The notes beneath the pieces were generated by a model. It was given only the letters and a program-made list of their open reading frames with translations, was not told the origin of the DNA and did not search any database. A stretch of 64,000 nt of DNA from Bacteroidales bacterium (lineage in GTDB: Bacteria; Bacteroidota; Bacteroidia; Bacteroidales; UBA3824), in NCBI GenBank assembly GCA_017544805.1, contig JAFYDK010000067.1, forward strand, positions 23,943-87,942, written 5' to 3'. This document shows positions 8,997 to 18,867 of this stretch, piece by piece (the first letter of the stretch is position 1; each line of letters starts with the position of its first letter). The position numbers and the translations under genes are program-made.

Positions 8997-10151
8997 ATGG
9001 CACAAGAATCAGGTCAGAATTTGTTTGAGATTGCTTATCCTTTGTTTCAGAGGATACATGACAACGATTTTGAATACGTTTACAGAGGTTTTTTTGACCA
9101 CAGTATTACCAAAAAGATACTTTTTTTGGCGGACACTAATATTGCTAAAGTAACCAATCAATCTCAGGCTACTTTGCAAAAACGTATTTATTATATCATG
9201 GTGGAGGGGTTGCAGAATATAACCCATCATCAGGAAGAGATTGCTAATGATAAGGATTTTGACAAATTTCCCGGAATTTTTGCCATTCAGAAGAACGGCG
9301 GACGTTATTATATTTCGACAGGAAATATCGTCGCTAACGATAAAATCGAAAGTTTGAAATCCAAACTTGATGTTATTAATTCGCTTACTCCCGACGAGTT
9401 GAAAAAATTCCATAGAGAAATTCTCTCTAACGGAAACATTTCTGATAAAGGCGGTGCAGGGCTCGGATTGATTGAAATGTCAAGGAAGTCAGGAAATAAG
9501 TTGCTTTACAGCTTTGAAAAACTTGACGAAGAGTTTACTTATTTTTATCTTCAGACCTTGATTCCCACAGATGCCTCATACGGTACTCCTGACGGCAACA
9601 GTCATCATCCTTCGCTTGAGAGTGTTAAGGCGTTGCATAGACAGATGAACACCGATAATATATTATTGTATTTTAACGGCTTTTTCAATCAGGAGAACTT
9701 GCTGAGTCTTTTAGCGATTATAAAATCGAGAATGAATAGTATGCCGCTTACCACTATTAAGATTTCAAACGTAATGGTGGAGATGTTGCAAAACATTATT
9801 AAGCATGGTCATAAATCTGACGCAACCGGTGGTGCTGGAATTTCAGGTGTATTTTTCTTGGGTCAGATGGGTAATGAAACGATTTTAACATCGGGTAATA
9901 TTATTCAAGATGCTGCTAAGGATGTTATTACCGAGAGATTGGAGTTTGTAAATGGTATGACAAAAGACGAACTTTCGGATTATTACGATGATATTCTTTT
10001 GGATTTTGACACTGCTGATGCTAAAAAGACTGGCTTAGGTTTTTCGGATTTGAGAATTAAGAGCGACAGACCGTTGAAATACAAATTCTTACCGGTTGGT
10101 GATAATGAACAGTTCTATCTGTTGCAGACAAGTGTAAAAACTAAAAAATAA
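8997..10151 (+). CDS. Tandem SiaB-like protein kinase (two DUF6272-type domains)
   Basis: A protein of 384 residues built from two related halves (about 1-195 and 200-384), each resembling the SiaB family of HATPase-fold protein kinases. Repeated landmarks are the N-box-like VEGLQNITHH versus VEMLQNIIKHG, STGNIV versus TSGNII, TPDELKKFHREIL versus TKDELSDYYDDIL, and a glycine box GGAGLGLIEM versus KTGLGFSDL. In Pseudomonas aeruginosa, SiaB phosphorylates SiaC in a partner-switching system; known SiaB is a single domain. The second glycine box lacks the GGAG part, so the C-terminal half may be regulatory. The SiaC-like gene starts 14 bp downstream, confirming the pairing. It sits directly after ftsZ. 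Confidence 0.75.
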   Translation: MAQESGQNLFEIAYPLFQRIHDNDFEYVYRGFFDHSITKKILFLADTNIAKVTNQSQATLQKRIYYIMVEGLQNITHHQEEIANDKDFDKFPGIFAIQKNGGRYYISTGNIVANDKIESLKSKLDVINSLTPDELKKFHREILSNGNISDKGGAGLGLIEMSRKSGNKLLYSFEKLDEEFTYFYLQTLIPTDASYGTPDGNSHHPSLESVKALHRQMNTDNILLYFNGFFNQENLLSLLAIIKSRMNSMPLTTIKISNVMVEMLQNIIKHGHKSDATGGAGISGVFFLGQMGNETILTSGNIIQDAAKDVITERLEFVNGMTKDELSDYYDDILLDFDTADAKKTGLGFSDLRIKSDRPLKYKFLPVGDNEQFYLLQTSVKTKK

Positions 10152-10165
10152 ACTTTACTTACGAT

Positions 10166-10543
10166 ATGGAAAAATTTATTAGAGAAGAGACTGAAGATAC
10201 CCCTGAAATAATATTCGATCCTGAATCTGGAATTTTTAAAATTTCTAAGATTTCGGTGCCGGAGAATGCTCTTGATTTTTACCGTCCTGTTTTGGATTGG
10301 ATAAAACAATATGCTGAAGAGCCTAACGTTCAGACGCAGTTTGACTTCGATTTAGAGTATGTTAATACGGCTTCGAGTAAACAGGTTATACAAGTGATAT
10401 TGTTGCTTCAGAAAGTCGCAGAAAAGGGTGATGTCAGAGTCCGTTGGTTTTACGAATCAATTGACGAGGACATGAAAGCTTTGGGCGCAAGGTATAAAAA
10501 ACTTGTTAGTGTGCCTTTTGAACTTATCGAAATTGACGAATAG
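10166..10543 (+). CDS. SiaC-like regulatory phosphoprotein (DUF1987)
   Basis: A protein of 125 residues matching the SiaC/DUF1987 family. An N-terminal beta-strand segment (FDPESGIFKISKISVPENA) is followed by LEYVNTASSKQV. In P. aeruginosa SiaC the phosphorylated residue is Thr68; here Thr68 falls exactly in the motif NTASSK. The protein is therefore probably the substrate of the tandem SiaB-like kinase 14 bp upstream. No SiaA-type PP2C phosphatase or SiaD-type diguanylate cyclase is adjacent, so the output target is unknown. A terminator-like hairpin follows. Confidence 0.82.
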   Translation: MEKFIREETEDTPEIIFDPESGIFKISKISVPENALDFYRPVLDWIKQYAEEPNVQTQFDFDLEYVNTASSKQVIQVILLLQKVAEKGDVRVRWFYESIDEDMKALGARYKKLVSVPFELIEIDE

Positions 10544-10580
10544 TGTATTTTATGTGTTATTCACTATTTTGATAACAAAA

Positions 10581-10619
10581 GCAGCGTGAGTTGAGAAAAC
10601 TATGCGCTGTTTTTTTTTG
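10581..10619 (+). terminator. Rho-independent terminator after the siaC-like gene
   Basis: The arms GCAGCG (10581-10586) and CGCTG (10605-10609) form the base of an imperfect hairpin (AGTT/AACT pairs higher up), followed by nine T at 10610-10618. It ends the siaBC-like unit and possibly the whole dcw transcript. Confidence 0.65.
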
Positions 10620-10708
10620 TCCGTTTCTTTTAAGGTTTCATGTTTTCATCGGCAGTTTTTTTTGAAATTCAGCCTTGCAGTTTAGGGTTGCATTTTTTGT
10701 GAAGTGAT

Positions 10709-10923
10709 AATTCATGCTTGCAGCGTAGTTACTCAAGGCTTGAGTAATCGCAATTCATACTTGCAGCGTTAGTACTCAAGTCTTGAGTAATCGCAATTCA
10801 TGCTTGCAGCGTTAGTGCTCAAGTCTTGAGTAATTGCAATTCATACTTGCAGCGTAGTTACTCAAGTTTTGAGTAATCGCAATTCATGCTTGCAGCGTAG
10901 TTACTCAAGTCTTGAGTAATCGC
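10709..10923. repeat. Five tandem 43-bp repeats carrying a palindrome
   Basis: Five contiguous copies with an exact period of 43 bp begin at 10709, 10752, 10795, 10838 and 10881. Each starts AATTCAT(G/A)CTTGCAGCG and ends TTGAGTAATCGC (TAATTGC in copy 3). Each carries an inverted repeat with arms of about 6-7 bp (CTCAAG / CTTGAG, extended to ACTCAAG / CTTGAGT in most copies). Differences between copies are few (G/A, T/C, TAGTTA versus TTAGTA). There are no unique spacers, so it is not CRISPR. It lies between a terminator and the str promoter. A binding-site array or VNTR is possible. Confidence 0.85.
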
Positions 10924-11409
10924 ACTGCAAGGGTGAATTGTCATTTTTCAAGCAATGTTAAAGTGCTTTTTTAATATTATTTAACATTATGTAAAAAAAT
11001 GTTGTTTGATATAATGTGGTGCCGTTTTTTATTGTAATAATACATATTATAACAAAAAAAATATTCGTCAAATAATGTTAAACATGAAAAACGTAATAAA
11101 AAATATATAATTTAATTGCTACTTTTGTCATATTGAAAAATTTAGTTTTACTGTTTTTGTTTTTTGGGGGTGTGATAAAAATTTTTTATGGTGAGATTCC
11201 CCTTAAAAAATTAGGTGCCTCTTTTTAGAAGGTGATAACAAAAATTTAGAAGTTTGTTTTTCTTGGGGAGTGAGATTAATTTAGCGATTATCAGACGGAT
11301 AAAAAATTACAAAAAATTAACATATCGTATTAACTTATTGATTAATAACGTTTTAAACTATAAAAATCAGGAAAAATTAAAAAACTTTCAAAAAAGTCGA
11401 AAAAAAATA

Positions 11410-11439
11410 TTTGTAATTAACTAAAAATTACTAATTTTG
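11410..11439 (+). promoter_or_regulatory. Promoter of the str/S10/spc superoperon
   Basis: TTTG at 11410-11413 and a perfect -7 box TAATTTTG at 11432-11439 are separated by 18 bp. This matches the Bacteroidota housekeeping consensus TTTG-N19-TAnnTTTG. Transcription would start near 11446 and give a leader of about 30 nt before the rpsL ATG at 11475. Confidence 0.75.
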
Positions 11440-11474
11440 CAGTCCAAAATGTATAAATTTCAAAGATAAGAGAA

Positions 11475-11855
11475 ATGCCTACAATTCAACAATTAGTAAG
11501 AAAAGGTAGAAAGACTATTACGGTAAAAAGTAAGTCTCCGGCATTGGATTCTTGTCCTCAGAAACGCGGCGTTTGTATGCGTGTTTACACCACAACCCCG
11601 AAGAAACCTAACTCTGCAATGCGCAAAGTTGCCAGAGTAAGACTTTCTAACAAGAAGGAAGTGAATGCATACATTCCGGGTGAGGGACATAACCTTCAGG
11701 AACACTCAATCGTAATGGTTAGAGGCGGTCGTGTAAAAGACTTGCCGGGCGTACGTTATCACATCATCCGCGGTACTTTGGATACAGCGGGAGTTGCTAA
11801 CAGAGGTCAGCAAAGGTCTAAATACGGCGCAAAGAAACCTAAGCAGAAAAAGTAA
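11475..11855 (+). CDS. rpsL: 30S ribosomal protein S12
   Basis: A protein of 126 residues in the decoding centre of the 30S subunit. The signatures [11 protein letters not shown] (residues 41-51) and [14 protein letters not shown] (from residue 87) are intact. Lys43, Lys88 and Pro91, positions where substitutions give streptomycin resistance in other bacteria, are all the wild-type residue. It is the first gene after the str promoter, followed 25 bp later by rpsG. Confidence 0.99.
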   Translation: MPTIQQLVRKGRKTITVKSKSPALDSCPQKRGVCMRVYTTTPKKPNSAMRKVARVRLSNKKEVNAYIPGEGHNLQEHSIVMVRGGRVKDLPGVRYHIIRGTLDTAGVANRGQQRSKYGAKKPKQKK

Positions 11856-11880
11856 ATCAATTAATTGATTAAGTAAAGAA

Positions 11881-12357
11881 ATGAGAAAATCAAAACCAAA
11901 GAAAAGAGTAATTCTTCCCGATCCCGTTTACGGTGATGTACTTGTTACACGCTTTGTAAACGATATGATGATTGACGGAAAGAAGAGCGTGGCTTTCAAA
12001 ATTTTCTACAAGGCTTTGGAACTTGTCGGTGAAAAAACAAAAGAAACCGGCAAAACTCCTACCGAGGTATGGAAAAAAGCTATGGAAAACATTACTCCGG
12101 ACGTTGAGGTTAAATCTCGCAGAATCGGCGGTGCTACTTTCCAAGTTCCTATGGAAATCCGTCCTGATAGAAAAGAATCTATCGGCGTTAAGCACTTAAT
12201 CCGTTATGCAAGACTCCGTTCAGGACATTCTATGGCTGAAAAACTTGCAGCTGAGATAGTTGCAGCATACAACGAGGAAGGTGCAGCTTTCAAGAAAAAA
12301 GAGGATACGCACCGTATGGCAGAAGCCAACAAGGCTTTCGCTTTCTTCAGATTCTAA
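11881..12357 (+). CDS. rpsG: 30S ribosomal protein S7
   Basis: A protein of 158 residues that nucleates assembly of the 30S head and contacts the E-site tRNA. The family start (MRKSKPKKR, then DPVYGD) and the [17 protein letters not shown] segment near residue 80 are clear. It lies between rpsL and fusA in the classical str order. The gap to fusA is 37 bp. Confidence 0.99.
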   Translation: MRKSKPKKRVILPDPVYGDVLVTRFVNDMMIDGKKSVAFKIFYKALELVGEKTKETGKTPTEVWKKAMENITPDVEVKSRRIGGATFQVPMEIRPDRKESIGVKHLIRYARLRSGHSMAEKLAAEIVAAYNEEGAAFKKKEDTHRMAEANKAFAFFRF

Positions 12358-12394
12358 CGACTGAAAAAATAACATTGATAGAACGCTAAACGAA

Positions 12395-14515
12395 ATGGAC
12401 AATACACTTCAAAACACGAGAAACATCGGAATTATGGCTCATATAGACGCAGGTAAAACTACGACTACTGAGCGTATACTTTATTATACCGGCGTTACTC
12501 ACAAAATGGGCGAGGTTCACGACGGAGCGGCTACAATGGACTGGATGTCGCAAGAAAAGGAGAGAGGAATAACCATTACTTCTGCCGCAATTACCGCTTA
12601 TTGGACTTATAACGGCGTAAAACATACCATTAATATTATCGACACTCCCGGACACGTGGACTTCACGGTTGAGGTTGAAAGGTCGTTAAGGGTTTTGGAT
12701 GGTGCTGTTGCAGTTTTTTGCGGTGTAGGCGGTGTAGAACCTCAGTCGGAAACCGTTTGGAAACAGGCTGACAGATACAATGTTCCGAGGATTGCTTTCG
12801 TTAATAAGATGGACAGAATCGGAGCTGATTTCTTTTCTGTTGTTCAGGAAATTGAAGAAAAATTGGGCGCAAGTCCTATTCCCGTTCAAATTCCTATCGG
12901 CAGTGAGGATAAATTCCAAGGTATCGTAGACCTGATTGAAATGAAAGCTTACGTTTGGAATAACGGCGACGACGGAATGCATTTCGAAGTTGTTGAAATT
13001 CCTAACGATTTGCAGGATTTGGCAGCGGAATGGCGTGATAAAATGCTTGAACGTTGTGCAGATTTCGGCGACGACAGTTTTCTTGAAAAGTATTTGGACG
13101 ATAGCACCAAAATATCCGAAGAGGACATTAAGAAGGTGCTTCGCAGTGCAACGGTGTCATTAAAAGCGGTACCTGTTTTGTGCGGTTCTTCGCTCAAAAA
13201 CAAAGGTGTTCAAAAGCTTTTGGATGCTGTAACGGCTTATTTGCCATCTCCCTTGGATTTAGGTGCCGTAAAAGGTGTAGATCCTGTGAATCCTGATGTT
13301 GAAATTCTTAGAAAACCTGACAGCAAGGAACCTTTTGCTGCTTTGGCTTTTAAGATTGCCGTTGATCCTTTTGTAGGACGTTTGGTTTACATCAGAGTAT
13401 ATTCGGGAAAACTTAATTCAGGCGAGCAGGTTTATAATGTTAGGACGGGTAAAAAAGAAAGGATTTCAAACCTTTACAGAATGCACGCAAACAAACAGCA
13501 GGCTTTGGATTTTGTAGAAGCCGGTGATATTTGCGGTGCGGTTGGATTCAAGGACATTCGCACTGGTGATTCTTTGACGGATCAAAAGCATCCTGTAATT
13601 TTTGAGTCAATTAAATTCCCGGATCCCGTTATAGGCGTGGCTATTGAGCCGAAAACTCAAGCAGATCTTGATAAAATGGATGTTGCCCTTAATAAATTAT
13701 CTGAGGAAGACCCGACTTTCAAAGTTGAAACCGACAATGAAACAGGTCAGACGATTATCAGAGGAATGGGCGAGTTGCATTTGGATATTTTAATTGACCG
13801 TTTAAGACGTGAATACAATATCGAAATCACTCAGGGCAAGCCTCAAGTTACGTACAAAGAAGTGATTACTAAGACGGTAGAACATCATGAGGTCTTCAAA
13901 AAACAGACCGGCGGCAAAGGTAAATTTGCTGATATTACCGTTAGAGTTTCGCCTTCTGAAGAGAACGCAACGGGCCTGACATTCATTAACTCTATTAAAG
14001 GCGGTATAATTCCCAAAGAATTTATTCCGGCGGTTGAGAAAGGTTTCTTAGAGGCCATGAACAACGGACCTTTAGGAGGATTCAAGATGCAAAGTCTTAC
14101 CGTTGAACTTATCGACGGCAGTTTTCACAGCGTGGATTCGGACGCTCTGTCTTTTGAAATTGCTGCTAAACAGGCTTTTAAAGCGGCAACCGAGAAAGCA
14201 AAAGCAATATTATTGGAACCTGTAATGGAACTTACGGTTGATACGCCTGAGGAATATATGGGCGATGTTATAGCCGATGTTAATAAACGCAGGGGACAGG
14301 TAATAAGCACTGATTCAAAGGCTAAAGTAAAGATTATCAAATCGGTAGTGCCACTTGCTGAAACTTTCGGATATGTTACTGTTTTGCGCACTTTAACATC
14401 GGGAAGAGCAATTTCCTCATTACAATTTAAGGATTATGAGCCCGTTCCACCGCAGATTTCACAAGGTATCATCGATACGGTAAGAGGTAAAATTACATTT
14501 ATTGACCAGTTATAA
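12395..14515 (+). CDS. fusA: Elongation factor G
   Basis: A translational GTPase of 706 residues that drives ribosomal translocation and, with RRF, ribosome recycling. The G1 motif [13 protein letters not shown] is at residues 15-27, the effector G2 region [12 protein letters not shown] near 50, G3 DTPGHVDF near 85 and G4 NKMDRIGAD near 138. Domains II-V follow at normal length, including the GGKGKFADI and GVEF-like regions. tuf is not adjacent, as is common in Bacteroidota, where the next gene is rpsJ (11-bp gap). Confidence 0.98.
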   Translation: MDNTLQNTRNIGIMAHIDAGKTTTTERILYYTGVTHKMGEVHDGAATMDWMSQEKERGITITSAAITAYWTYNGVKHTINIIDTPGHVDFTVEVERSLRVLDGAVAVFCGVGGVEPQSETVWKQADRYNVPRIAFVNKMDRIGADFFSVVQEIEEKLGASPIPVQIPIGSEDKFQGIVDLIEMKAYVWNNGDDGMHFEVVEIPNDLQDLAAEWRDKMLERCADFGDDSFLEKYLDDSTKISEEDIKKVLRSATVSLKAVPVLCGSSLKNKGVQKLLDAVTAYLPSPLDLGAVKGVDPVNPDVEILRKPDSKEPFAALAFKIAVDPFVGRLVYIRVYSGKLNSGEQVYNVRTGKKERISNLYRMHANKQQALDFVEAGDICGAVGFKDIRTGDSLTDQKHPVIFESIKFPDPVIGVAIEPKTQADLDKMDVALNKLSEEDPTFKVETDNETGQTIIRGMGELHLDILIDRLRREYNIEITQGKPQVTYKEVITKTVEHHEVFKKQTGGKGKFADITVRVSPSEENATGLTFINSIKGGIIPKEFIPAVEKGFLEAMNNGPLGGFKMQSLTVELIDGSFHSVDSDALSFEIAAKQAFKAATEKAKAILLEPVMELTVDTPEEYMGDVIADVNKRRGQVISTDSKAKVKIIKSVVPLAETFGYVTVLRTLTSGRAISSLQFKDYEPVPPQISQGIIDTVRGKITFIDQL

Positions 14516-14526
14516 AAAAAAGAATT

Positions 14527-14832
14527 ATGAGTCAAAAGATTCGTATCAAATTGAAATCTTACGATCACAACTTGGTTGACAATTCAGCTGAAAAGATTGT
14601 TAAGACCGTAAAAAGCACCGGCGCAGTAGTCAGCGGTCCCGTTCCGTTGCCCACTCACAAGAGGATTTTTACTGTTAACAGATCTACTTTCGTTAACAAA
14701 AAATCGAGAGAGCAGTTTCAGTTGTCATCATTCAAGAGATTAATCGACATCTACAGTTCTACTTCTAAAACTATTGATGCGCTTATGAAACTTGAACTTC
14801 CGAGCGGTGTTTCGGTAGAAATCAAAGTTTGA
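14527..14832 (+). CDS. rpsJ: 30S ribosomal protein S10
   Basis: A protein of 101 residues of the 30S head, also known as NusE in antitermination complexes. It starts [14 protein letters not shown] and contains the conserved [17 protein letters not shown] segment near residue 38. It is separated from rplC by 107 bp that contain a structured element, whereas most genes in this cluster are only 1-35 bp apart. Confidence 0.98.
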   Translation: MSQKIRIKLKSYDHNLVDNSAEKIVKTVKSTGAVVSGPVPLPTHKRIFTVNRSTFVNKKSREQFQLSSFKRLIDIYSSTSKTIDALMKLELPSGVSVEIKV

Positions 14833-14885
14833 TGATTAGAGAGTTAAAAACAATTTTTTAACACACGTAAAAGTTATTAAAAATC

Positions 14886-14922
14886 GGTTTACCGCTCTCG
14901 GCAGAGCCCGTTGAAGTAAACC
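14886..14922 (+). promoter_or_regulatory. Structured RNA element upstream of rplC
   Basis: Two nested perfect stems are visible. The outer stem is GGTTTAC (14886-14892) with GTAAACC (14916-14922). The inner hairpin is GCTCT (14894-14898) and AGAGC (14903-14907) with the loop CGGC. The 3' joining segment CCGTTGAA is unpaired. The element ends 17 nt before the rplC ATG and has no T-run, so it is more likely a translational control element or processing site than a terminator. An autoregulatory r-protein binding site is the leading guess. Confidence 0.55.
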
Positions 14923-14939
14923 ACAAAAATTCTGTTAAA

Positions 14940-15557
14940 ATGTCAGGAATTATTGGAAAAAAAGTAGGCATGACCTCAGTTTTCAACGAAGACGGTGTAA
15001 ACGTACCCGTTACTGTAATTGAAGCCGGTCCTTGCGTAGTAACGCAGGTTAAGACCGTAGAAACTGACGGTTACAACGCCGTTCAGCTTGCTTTTGACGA
15101 TAAGAAAGCCAAAAACACGTCAAAGCCTGAACTTAAACATTTTGAAAAAGCAGGTACTACTCCTAAAGTAAAAGTAGTTGAGTTCAAAAATATTGAACAA
15201 GAAGTAAAATTAGGCGACACTGTAACAGTAGAGTCATTAAATGACGTAAAATTCGTTAATGTAAGCGGTGTTTCCAAAGGTAAAGGTTATCAAGGACCTG
15301 TAAAACGTTATCACTTCAACGGTGTTGGCGGTACAACTCACGGACAGCACAACCGTTTGAGAGCACCGGGCGGATTAGGCGCATCTTCATACCCCTCAAA
15401 AGTTTTCAAGGGTATGCGTATGGCTGGTCGTACCGGCGGCGATAATATCAAAGTTCGCAATCTTCAAGTTGTTAAAATTATCGCTGAACACAATTTATTG
15501 TTAGTAAAGGGTGCCGTTCCGGGACCTAAAGGTTCATATTTAATCATTGAAAACTAA
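14940..15557 (+). CDS. rplC: 50S ribosomal protein L3
   Basis: A protein of 205 residues whose long loop reaches near the peptidyl transferase centre. It begins [14 protein letters not shown] and contains [12 protein letters not shown] and the loop sequence [21 protein letters not shown] (residues about 125-145). Its TAA overlaps the rplD ATG by one base, so translation of L3 and L4 is coupled. The RNA structure just upstream may set expression of this and the following genes. Confidence 0.98.
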   Translation: MSGIIGKKVGMTSVFNEDGVNVPVTVIEAGPCVVTQVKTVETDGYNAVQLAFDDKKAKNTSKPELKHFEKAGTTPKVKVVEFKNIEQEVKLGDTVTVESLNDVKFVNVSGVSKGKGYQGPVKRYHFNGVGGTTHGQHNRLRAPGGLGASSYPSKVFKGMRMAGRTGGDNIKVRNLQVVKIIAEHNLLLVKGAVPGPKGSYLIIEN

Positions 15558-16189
15558 TGGAAATAGCAGTTTTAAACATTAACGGACAGGACACCGGCAA
15601 AAAAATCACTCTTTCTGATGAGATTTTCGGTGTTCAGGCTAATGATCATGCCATGTATTTGGACGTAAAACGTTACTTGGCTGATCAGCGTCAGGGTACT
15701 GCCAAAGCTAAAGAAAGAAGCGAAATGAGCGGCTCTACCCGTAAATTGAAGAAACAAAAAGGTACCGGCGGTGCCCGTTCGGGTGATATTAATTCTCCCG
15801 TTATGGTAGGCGGTGCAAGATGCTTTGGTCCTAGACCGAGAGATTATAGTTTCAAACTTAATAAAAAGGTAAAAGCCCTTGCAAGAAAGTCGGCTCTCAC
15901 CTGTAAAGCGCAAGACGGACAGATAATAGTTGTAGAAGACTTTACATTTGAGGCTCCCAAAACCAAAAAAATGGTTGATTTGAAAAATAATTTAAAAATT
16001 AACGATAAAAAATCACTTTTGGTTTTGCAGAGTGAAAATAAAAACGTATATTTGTCGTCAAGAAATTTGGAGAAATCCAAAATTACAACTGCCAATCAAT
16101 TAACGACTTACGATGTTTTGGATGCTCAGGCATTAGTATTTACGGAGAGTGCAGTTGAGGCTTTAAACAAGATTTTCGAGAACAAATAA
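15557..16189 (+). CDS. rplD: 50S ribosomal protein L4
   Basis: A protein of 210 residues lining the exit tunnel. The loop sequence [21 protein letters not shown] (about residues 69-89) and [20 protein letters not shown] are the family hallmarks. In enterobacteria L4 represses its own operon through an S10 leader RNA. Whether the structure at 14886-14922 serves a similar purpose here is unknown. Confidence 0.98.
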   Translation: MEIAVLNINGQDTGKKITLSDEIFGVQANDHAMYLDVKRYLADQRQGTAKAKERSEMSGSTRKLKKQKGTGGARSGDINSPVMVGGARCFGPRPRDYSFKLNKKVKALARKSALTCKAQDGQIIVVEDFTFEAPKTKKMVDLKNNLKINDKKSLLVLQSENKNVYLSSRNLEKSKITTANQLTTYDVLDAQALVFTESAVEALNKIFENK

Positions 16190-16202
16190 ATTTTAGAAAG
16201 TA

Positions 16203-16556
16203 ATGGAAATCATTGAAAAACCGATAGTTACGGAAAAATTCTCCGCTTTGTCGTCGAGGACAATTCATACGGGAAAAAAGGGTAACAAAAAAGGCAGACC
16301 TGACACAAGAGGAACAAAAACTCTTGCGCAGTTCGCTTTTGTTGTAAACCCTAACGCCAATAAAATTCAGATTAAAGAGGCGGTAGAACAGTTGTATAAT
16401 GTTACTGTAGTGGCAGTAAATACGATGAAATATGCCGGTAAGGTAAAATCACGCATGACAAAAGCTGGTTATATCGTCGGCAAAACTAAAACTTACAAAA
16501 AAGCTGTTGTTACTCTTAAAGAAGGGGACAATATCGATTTTTATAGCAATATTTAA
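16203..16556 (+). CDS. rplW: 50S ribosomal protein L23 with an internal insertion
   Basis: A protein of 117 residues at the exit-tunnel docking site for SRP and trigger factor. It starts [12 protein letters not shown] and resumes the usual fold at [19 protein letters not shown], ending in [14 protein letters not shown], typical of Bacteroidota L23. Between residues 18 and about 38 it carries an extra Gly/Lys/Arg-rich stretch ([16 protein letters not shown]) that I do not expect in the usual protein of about 96 residues. The reading frame is intact, so this is an in-frame insertion rather than damage. Confidence 0.95.
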   Translation: MEIIEKPIVTEKFSALSSRTIHTGKKGNKKGRPDTRGTKTLAQFAFVVNPNANKIQIKEAVEQLYNVTVVAVNTMKYAGKVKSRMTKAGYIVGKTKTYKKAVVTLKEGDNIDFYSNI

Positions 16557-16558
16557 AA

Positions 16559-17383
16559 ATGGCAGTAAGACAATTTAAACCGACAACTCCGGGACAAAGA
16601 GGAAAAGTATTAAGTACTTTTGACGAGATTACGGTTTCTAAACCTGAAAAGTCGCTTACTTTCGGTTATGCGAAATCAGGTGGTAGAAACAACACCGGTA
16701 AGATGACCGTTCGCTACATTGGCGGCGGACACAAGCAGAAATACAGAATCGTGGATTTTTGGCGCGACAAAGATGGTATTCCTGCAACAGTAAAGACCAT
16801 AGAGTATGACCCGAACCGTACGGCGAGAATCGCCTTGGTTTTTTATGCTGACGGCGCAAAGAGCTATATCATCGCTCCTAACGGACTTCAGGTAGGTCAG
16901 AAAATTGAATCTGGCAAAGATGCAGCTCCTGAAATTGGTAATGCATTGTTTTTGTCGGATATTCCTTTGGGAACAATTATCCACAACATTGAACTCAGAC
17001 CCGGTGAGGGCGCTAAACTCGCAAGAAGTGCAGGTTCTTATGCTCAACTTACTGCAAGGGACGGCAAATATGCAGTCGTAAAACTTCCTTCAGGAGAAAC
17101 GAGAATGATACTTGTAACATGCAAGGCTACAATCGGAAGCGTTTCAAACGGTGACCATGAACTTGAAAAATCAGGTAAAGCTGGTCGTTCAAGATGGCTC
17201 GGTCGCAGACCTCACAACAGAGGTGTCGTAATGAACCCGGTAGATCACCCGATGGGTGGTGGTGAAGGTCGTGCTTCAGGTGGACATCCGAGATCAAGAA
17301 AAGGCTTGTTGGCTAAGGGTTACAAGACACGTAGACCTAAAAAGCTTTCGAACAAGTTTATTATAGAAAGAAGAAGTAAATAA
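16559..17383 (+). CDS. rplB: 50S ribosomal protein L2
   Basis: A protein of 274 residues essential for subunit association and peptidyl transfer. The family motifs [18 protein letters not shown] (near residue 43) and the C-terminal [20 protein letters not shown] (near residue 225, with the conserved histidine) are intact. It follows rplW by 2 bp. Confidence 0.99.
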   Translation: MAVRQFKPTTPGQRGKVLSTFDEITVSKPEKSLTFGYAKSGGRNNTGKMTVRYIGGGHKQKYRIVDFWRDKDGIPATVKTIEYDPNRTARIALVFYADGAKSYIIAPNGLQVGQKIESGKDAAPEIGNALFLSDIPLGTIIHNIELRPGEGAKLARSAGSYAQLTARDGKYAVVKLPSGETRMILVTCKATIGSVSNGDHELEKSGKAGRSRWLGRRPHNRGVVMNPVDHPMGGGEGRASGGHPRSRKGLLAKGYKTRRPKKLSNKFIIERRSK

Positions 17384-17407
17384 TTAATTGCATATTAAAA
17401 AAAGATT

Positions 17408-17674
17408 ATGAGTCGTTCAATTAAAAAAGGCCCTTTCATTGATTATAAACTCGAGAAAAAAATTCTTGCTATGAACGAGTCTGGCAAGAAATCGGTTATA
17501 AAATCATGGGCAAGAGCCTCTATTATTTCTCCTGATTTCGTAGGTCACACGATTGCCCTTCATAACGGCAACAAATTTATTCCCGTTTATGTAACGGAGA
17601 ATATGGTAGGCCACAAGTTAGGCGAATTTGCGCCGACACGTATCTTCAGAGGACACGGCGGCAACAAGAAATAG
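17408..17674 (+). CDS. rpsS: 30S ribosomal protein S19
   Basis: A protein of 88 residues of the 30S head that contacts S13 and 23S rRNA. It begins [12 protein letters not shown] and ends [17 protein letters not shown], both conserved. Normal length and position between rplB and rplV. Confidence 0.98.
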   Translation: MSRSIKKGPFIDYKLEKKILAMNESGKKSVIKSWARASIISPDFVGHTIALHNGNKFIPVYVTENMVGHKLGEFAPTRIFRGHGGNKK

Positions 17675-17703
17675 TTATTAGACCATTAAAAGTAAAAAAG
17701 AAA

Positions 17704-18132
17704 ATGGCAGAAGAAAAAAAGCATAGAACCAAGAAGAAAGAAAGAGCAGAGAAACTGAAAGCTCAAAAGAAAGATTTGGCTTTTGCAGTTTTAAGAAATA
17801 ATCCTACTTCTCCCAGAAAGATGCGTCTTGTAGCCGGTTTGATTAGAAATCAGGATGTTATCAAGGCTTTGGATATTTTGCAGTATTCTCCTCAGGAAGC
17901 AGCTATAAAGTTGAGAAAACTTTTGCAGTCTGCAGTTGCAAACTGGACAAAGAAAAACGAAGGCGCACATATCGAAGATGCCGGTCTTATCGTTAAAGAA
18001 ATCAGAGTAGACGGCGCAAGGATGCTGAAAAGACTTCGTCCCGCTCCTCAGGGCAGGGCTTACAGAATTAGAAAAAGGTCAAACCATGTTACCATAATTT
18101 TGGGCAACAAAGAAGTAAAAACGGAAGAATAA
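17704..18132 (+). CDS. rplV: 50S ribosomal protein L22
   Basis: A protein of 142 residues lining the exit tunnel. After a strongly basic N-terminal extension (about residues 4-25) comes the core with [14 protein letters not shown] and the beta-hairpin [20 protein letters not shown] that reaches the tunnel constriction. The TAA overlaps the rpsC ATG by one base. Confidence 0.97.
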   Translation: MAEEKKHRTKKKERAEKLKAQKKDLAFAVLRNNPTSPRKMRLVAGLIRNQDVIKALDILQYSPQEAAIKLRKLLQSAVANWTKKNEGAHIEDAGLIVKEIRVDGARMLKRLRPAPQGRAYRIRKRSNHVTIILGNKEVKTEE

Positions 18133-18833
18133 TGGGACAAAAAACTAATCCGATCAGCAACAGATTGGGAATCATCAGAGGTTGGGATTCAGAATGGTTT
18201 GATCCGAAAAACTATTCTGATAAAATTGTTGAAGACGACAAGATTAGAAAATATCTTAACGTTCGTCTCGCTAAAGCCAGTATCTCTAAAATAATTATTC
18301 AGAGAACTCTCAAACTTATTACCGTTACGGTAAATACGGCTCGTCCGGGTATTATCATCGGTAAAGGCGGACAGGAAGTTGACAAAATCAAAGAAGAGTT
18401 AAAAAACATTACTAAGAAGGACGTTCAGATTAATATCCTCGAAATTAAACGTCCCGAATTGGATGCTGTAATTGTTGCTAACAACGTAGCACGTCAGATT
18501 GAAGGCAAAATTGCTTACCGCCGTGCTATAAAGACTGCTGTGGCTTCTACGATGAGAATGGGTGCTGAAGGTATCAAATTTGTAATTTCAGGTCGTTTGA
18601 ACGGTGCTGAAATGGCAAGAACTGAGGCTTATAAGGAAGGTAGAATTCCTTTGCACACTCTCAGAGCCGACATCGACTATGCTTTGGCAGTAGCTAACAC
18701 AAAAGTTGGTTGCGTTGGTATCAAAGTATGGATTTGCAAAGGTGAAGTTTACGGAAAAAGAGATCTTTCTAATAACGTAAATGTTAAACCTCAGAAAAAA
18801 ACTAATTTCAACAGTCAGAGAAAACAAAAGTAG
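18132..18833 (+). CDS. rpsC: 30S ribosomal protein S3
   Basis: A protein of 233 residues at the mRNA entry channel. It starts [19 protein letters not shown]. The KH domain GXXG motif is seen in [13 protein letters not shown] (near residue 75), and the C-terminal domain contains [12 protein letters not shown] and [12 protein letters not shown]. Basic tail. The start overlaps the rplV stop. Confidence 0.98.
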   Translation: MGQKTNPISNRLGIIRGWDSEWFDPKNYSDKIVEDDKIRKYLNVRLAKASISKIIIQRTLKLITVTVNTARPGIIIGKGGQEVDKIKEELKNITKKDVQINILEIKRPELDAVIVANNVARQIEGKIAYRRAIKTAVASTMRMGAEGIKFVISGRLNGAEMARTEAYKEGRIPLHTLRADIDYALAVANTKVGCVGIKVWICKGEVYGKRDLSNNVNVKPQKKTNFNSQRKQK

Positions 18834-18867
18834 TTCTTAAATTTAATTATTAAATTTGTAAAAGAAA

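Larger units (their letters stand above)
10544..11474. other. 931-bp non-coding region between the siaC-like gene and rpsL
   Basis: No gene is seen in this stretch. It holds, in order, a terminator (10581-10619), five 43-bp tandem repeats (10709-10923), about 490 bp of very AT-rich sequence, and the promoter of the str operon (11410-11439). Between 11160 and 11280 there are several loosely similar segments with the core GTGATAA or GTGAGATT (for example near 11172, 11191, 11232 and 11270). They may be degenerate repeats or binding sites. No tRNA or small RNA was recognised. Confidence 0.6.

Noticed and set aside
10709..10923. CRISPR-like array
   Set aside because: The 43-bp units are contiguous with no unique spacers, and no cas genes are present.
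11160..11280. Small RNA gene or riboswitch before rpsL
   Set aside because: Only loosely repeated GTGATAA-type segments are visible; no stable conserved fold or known motif could be recognised.
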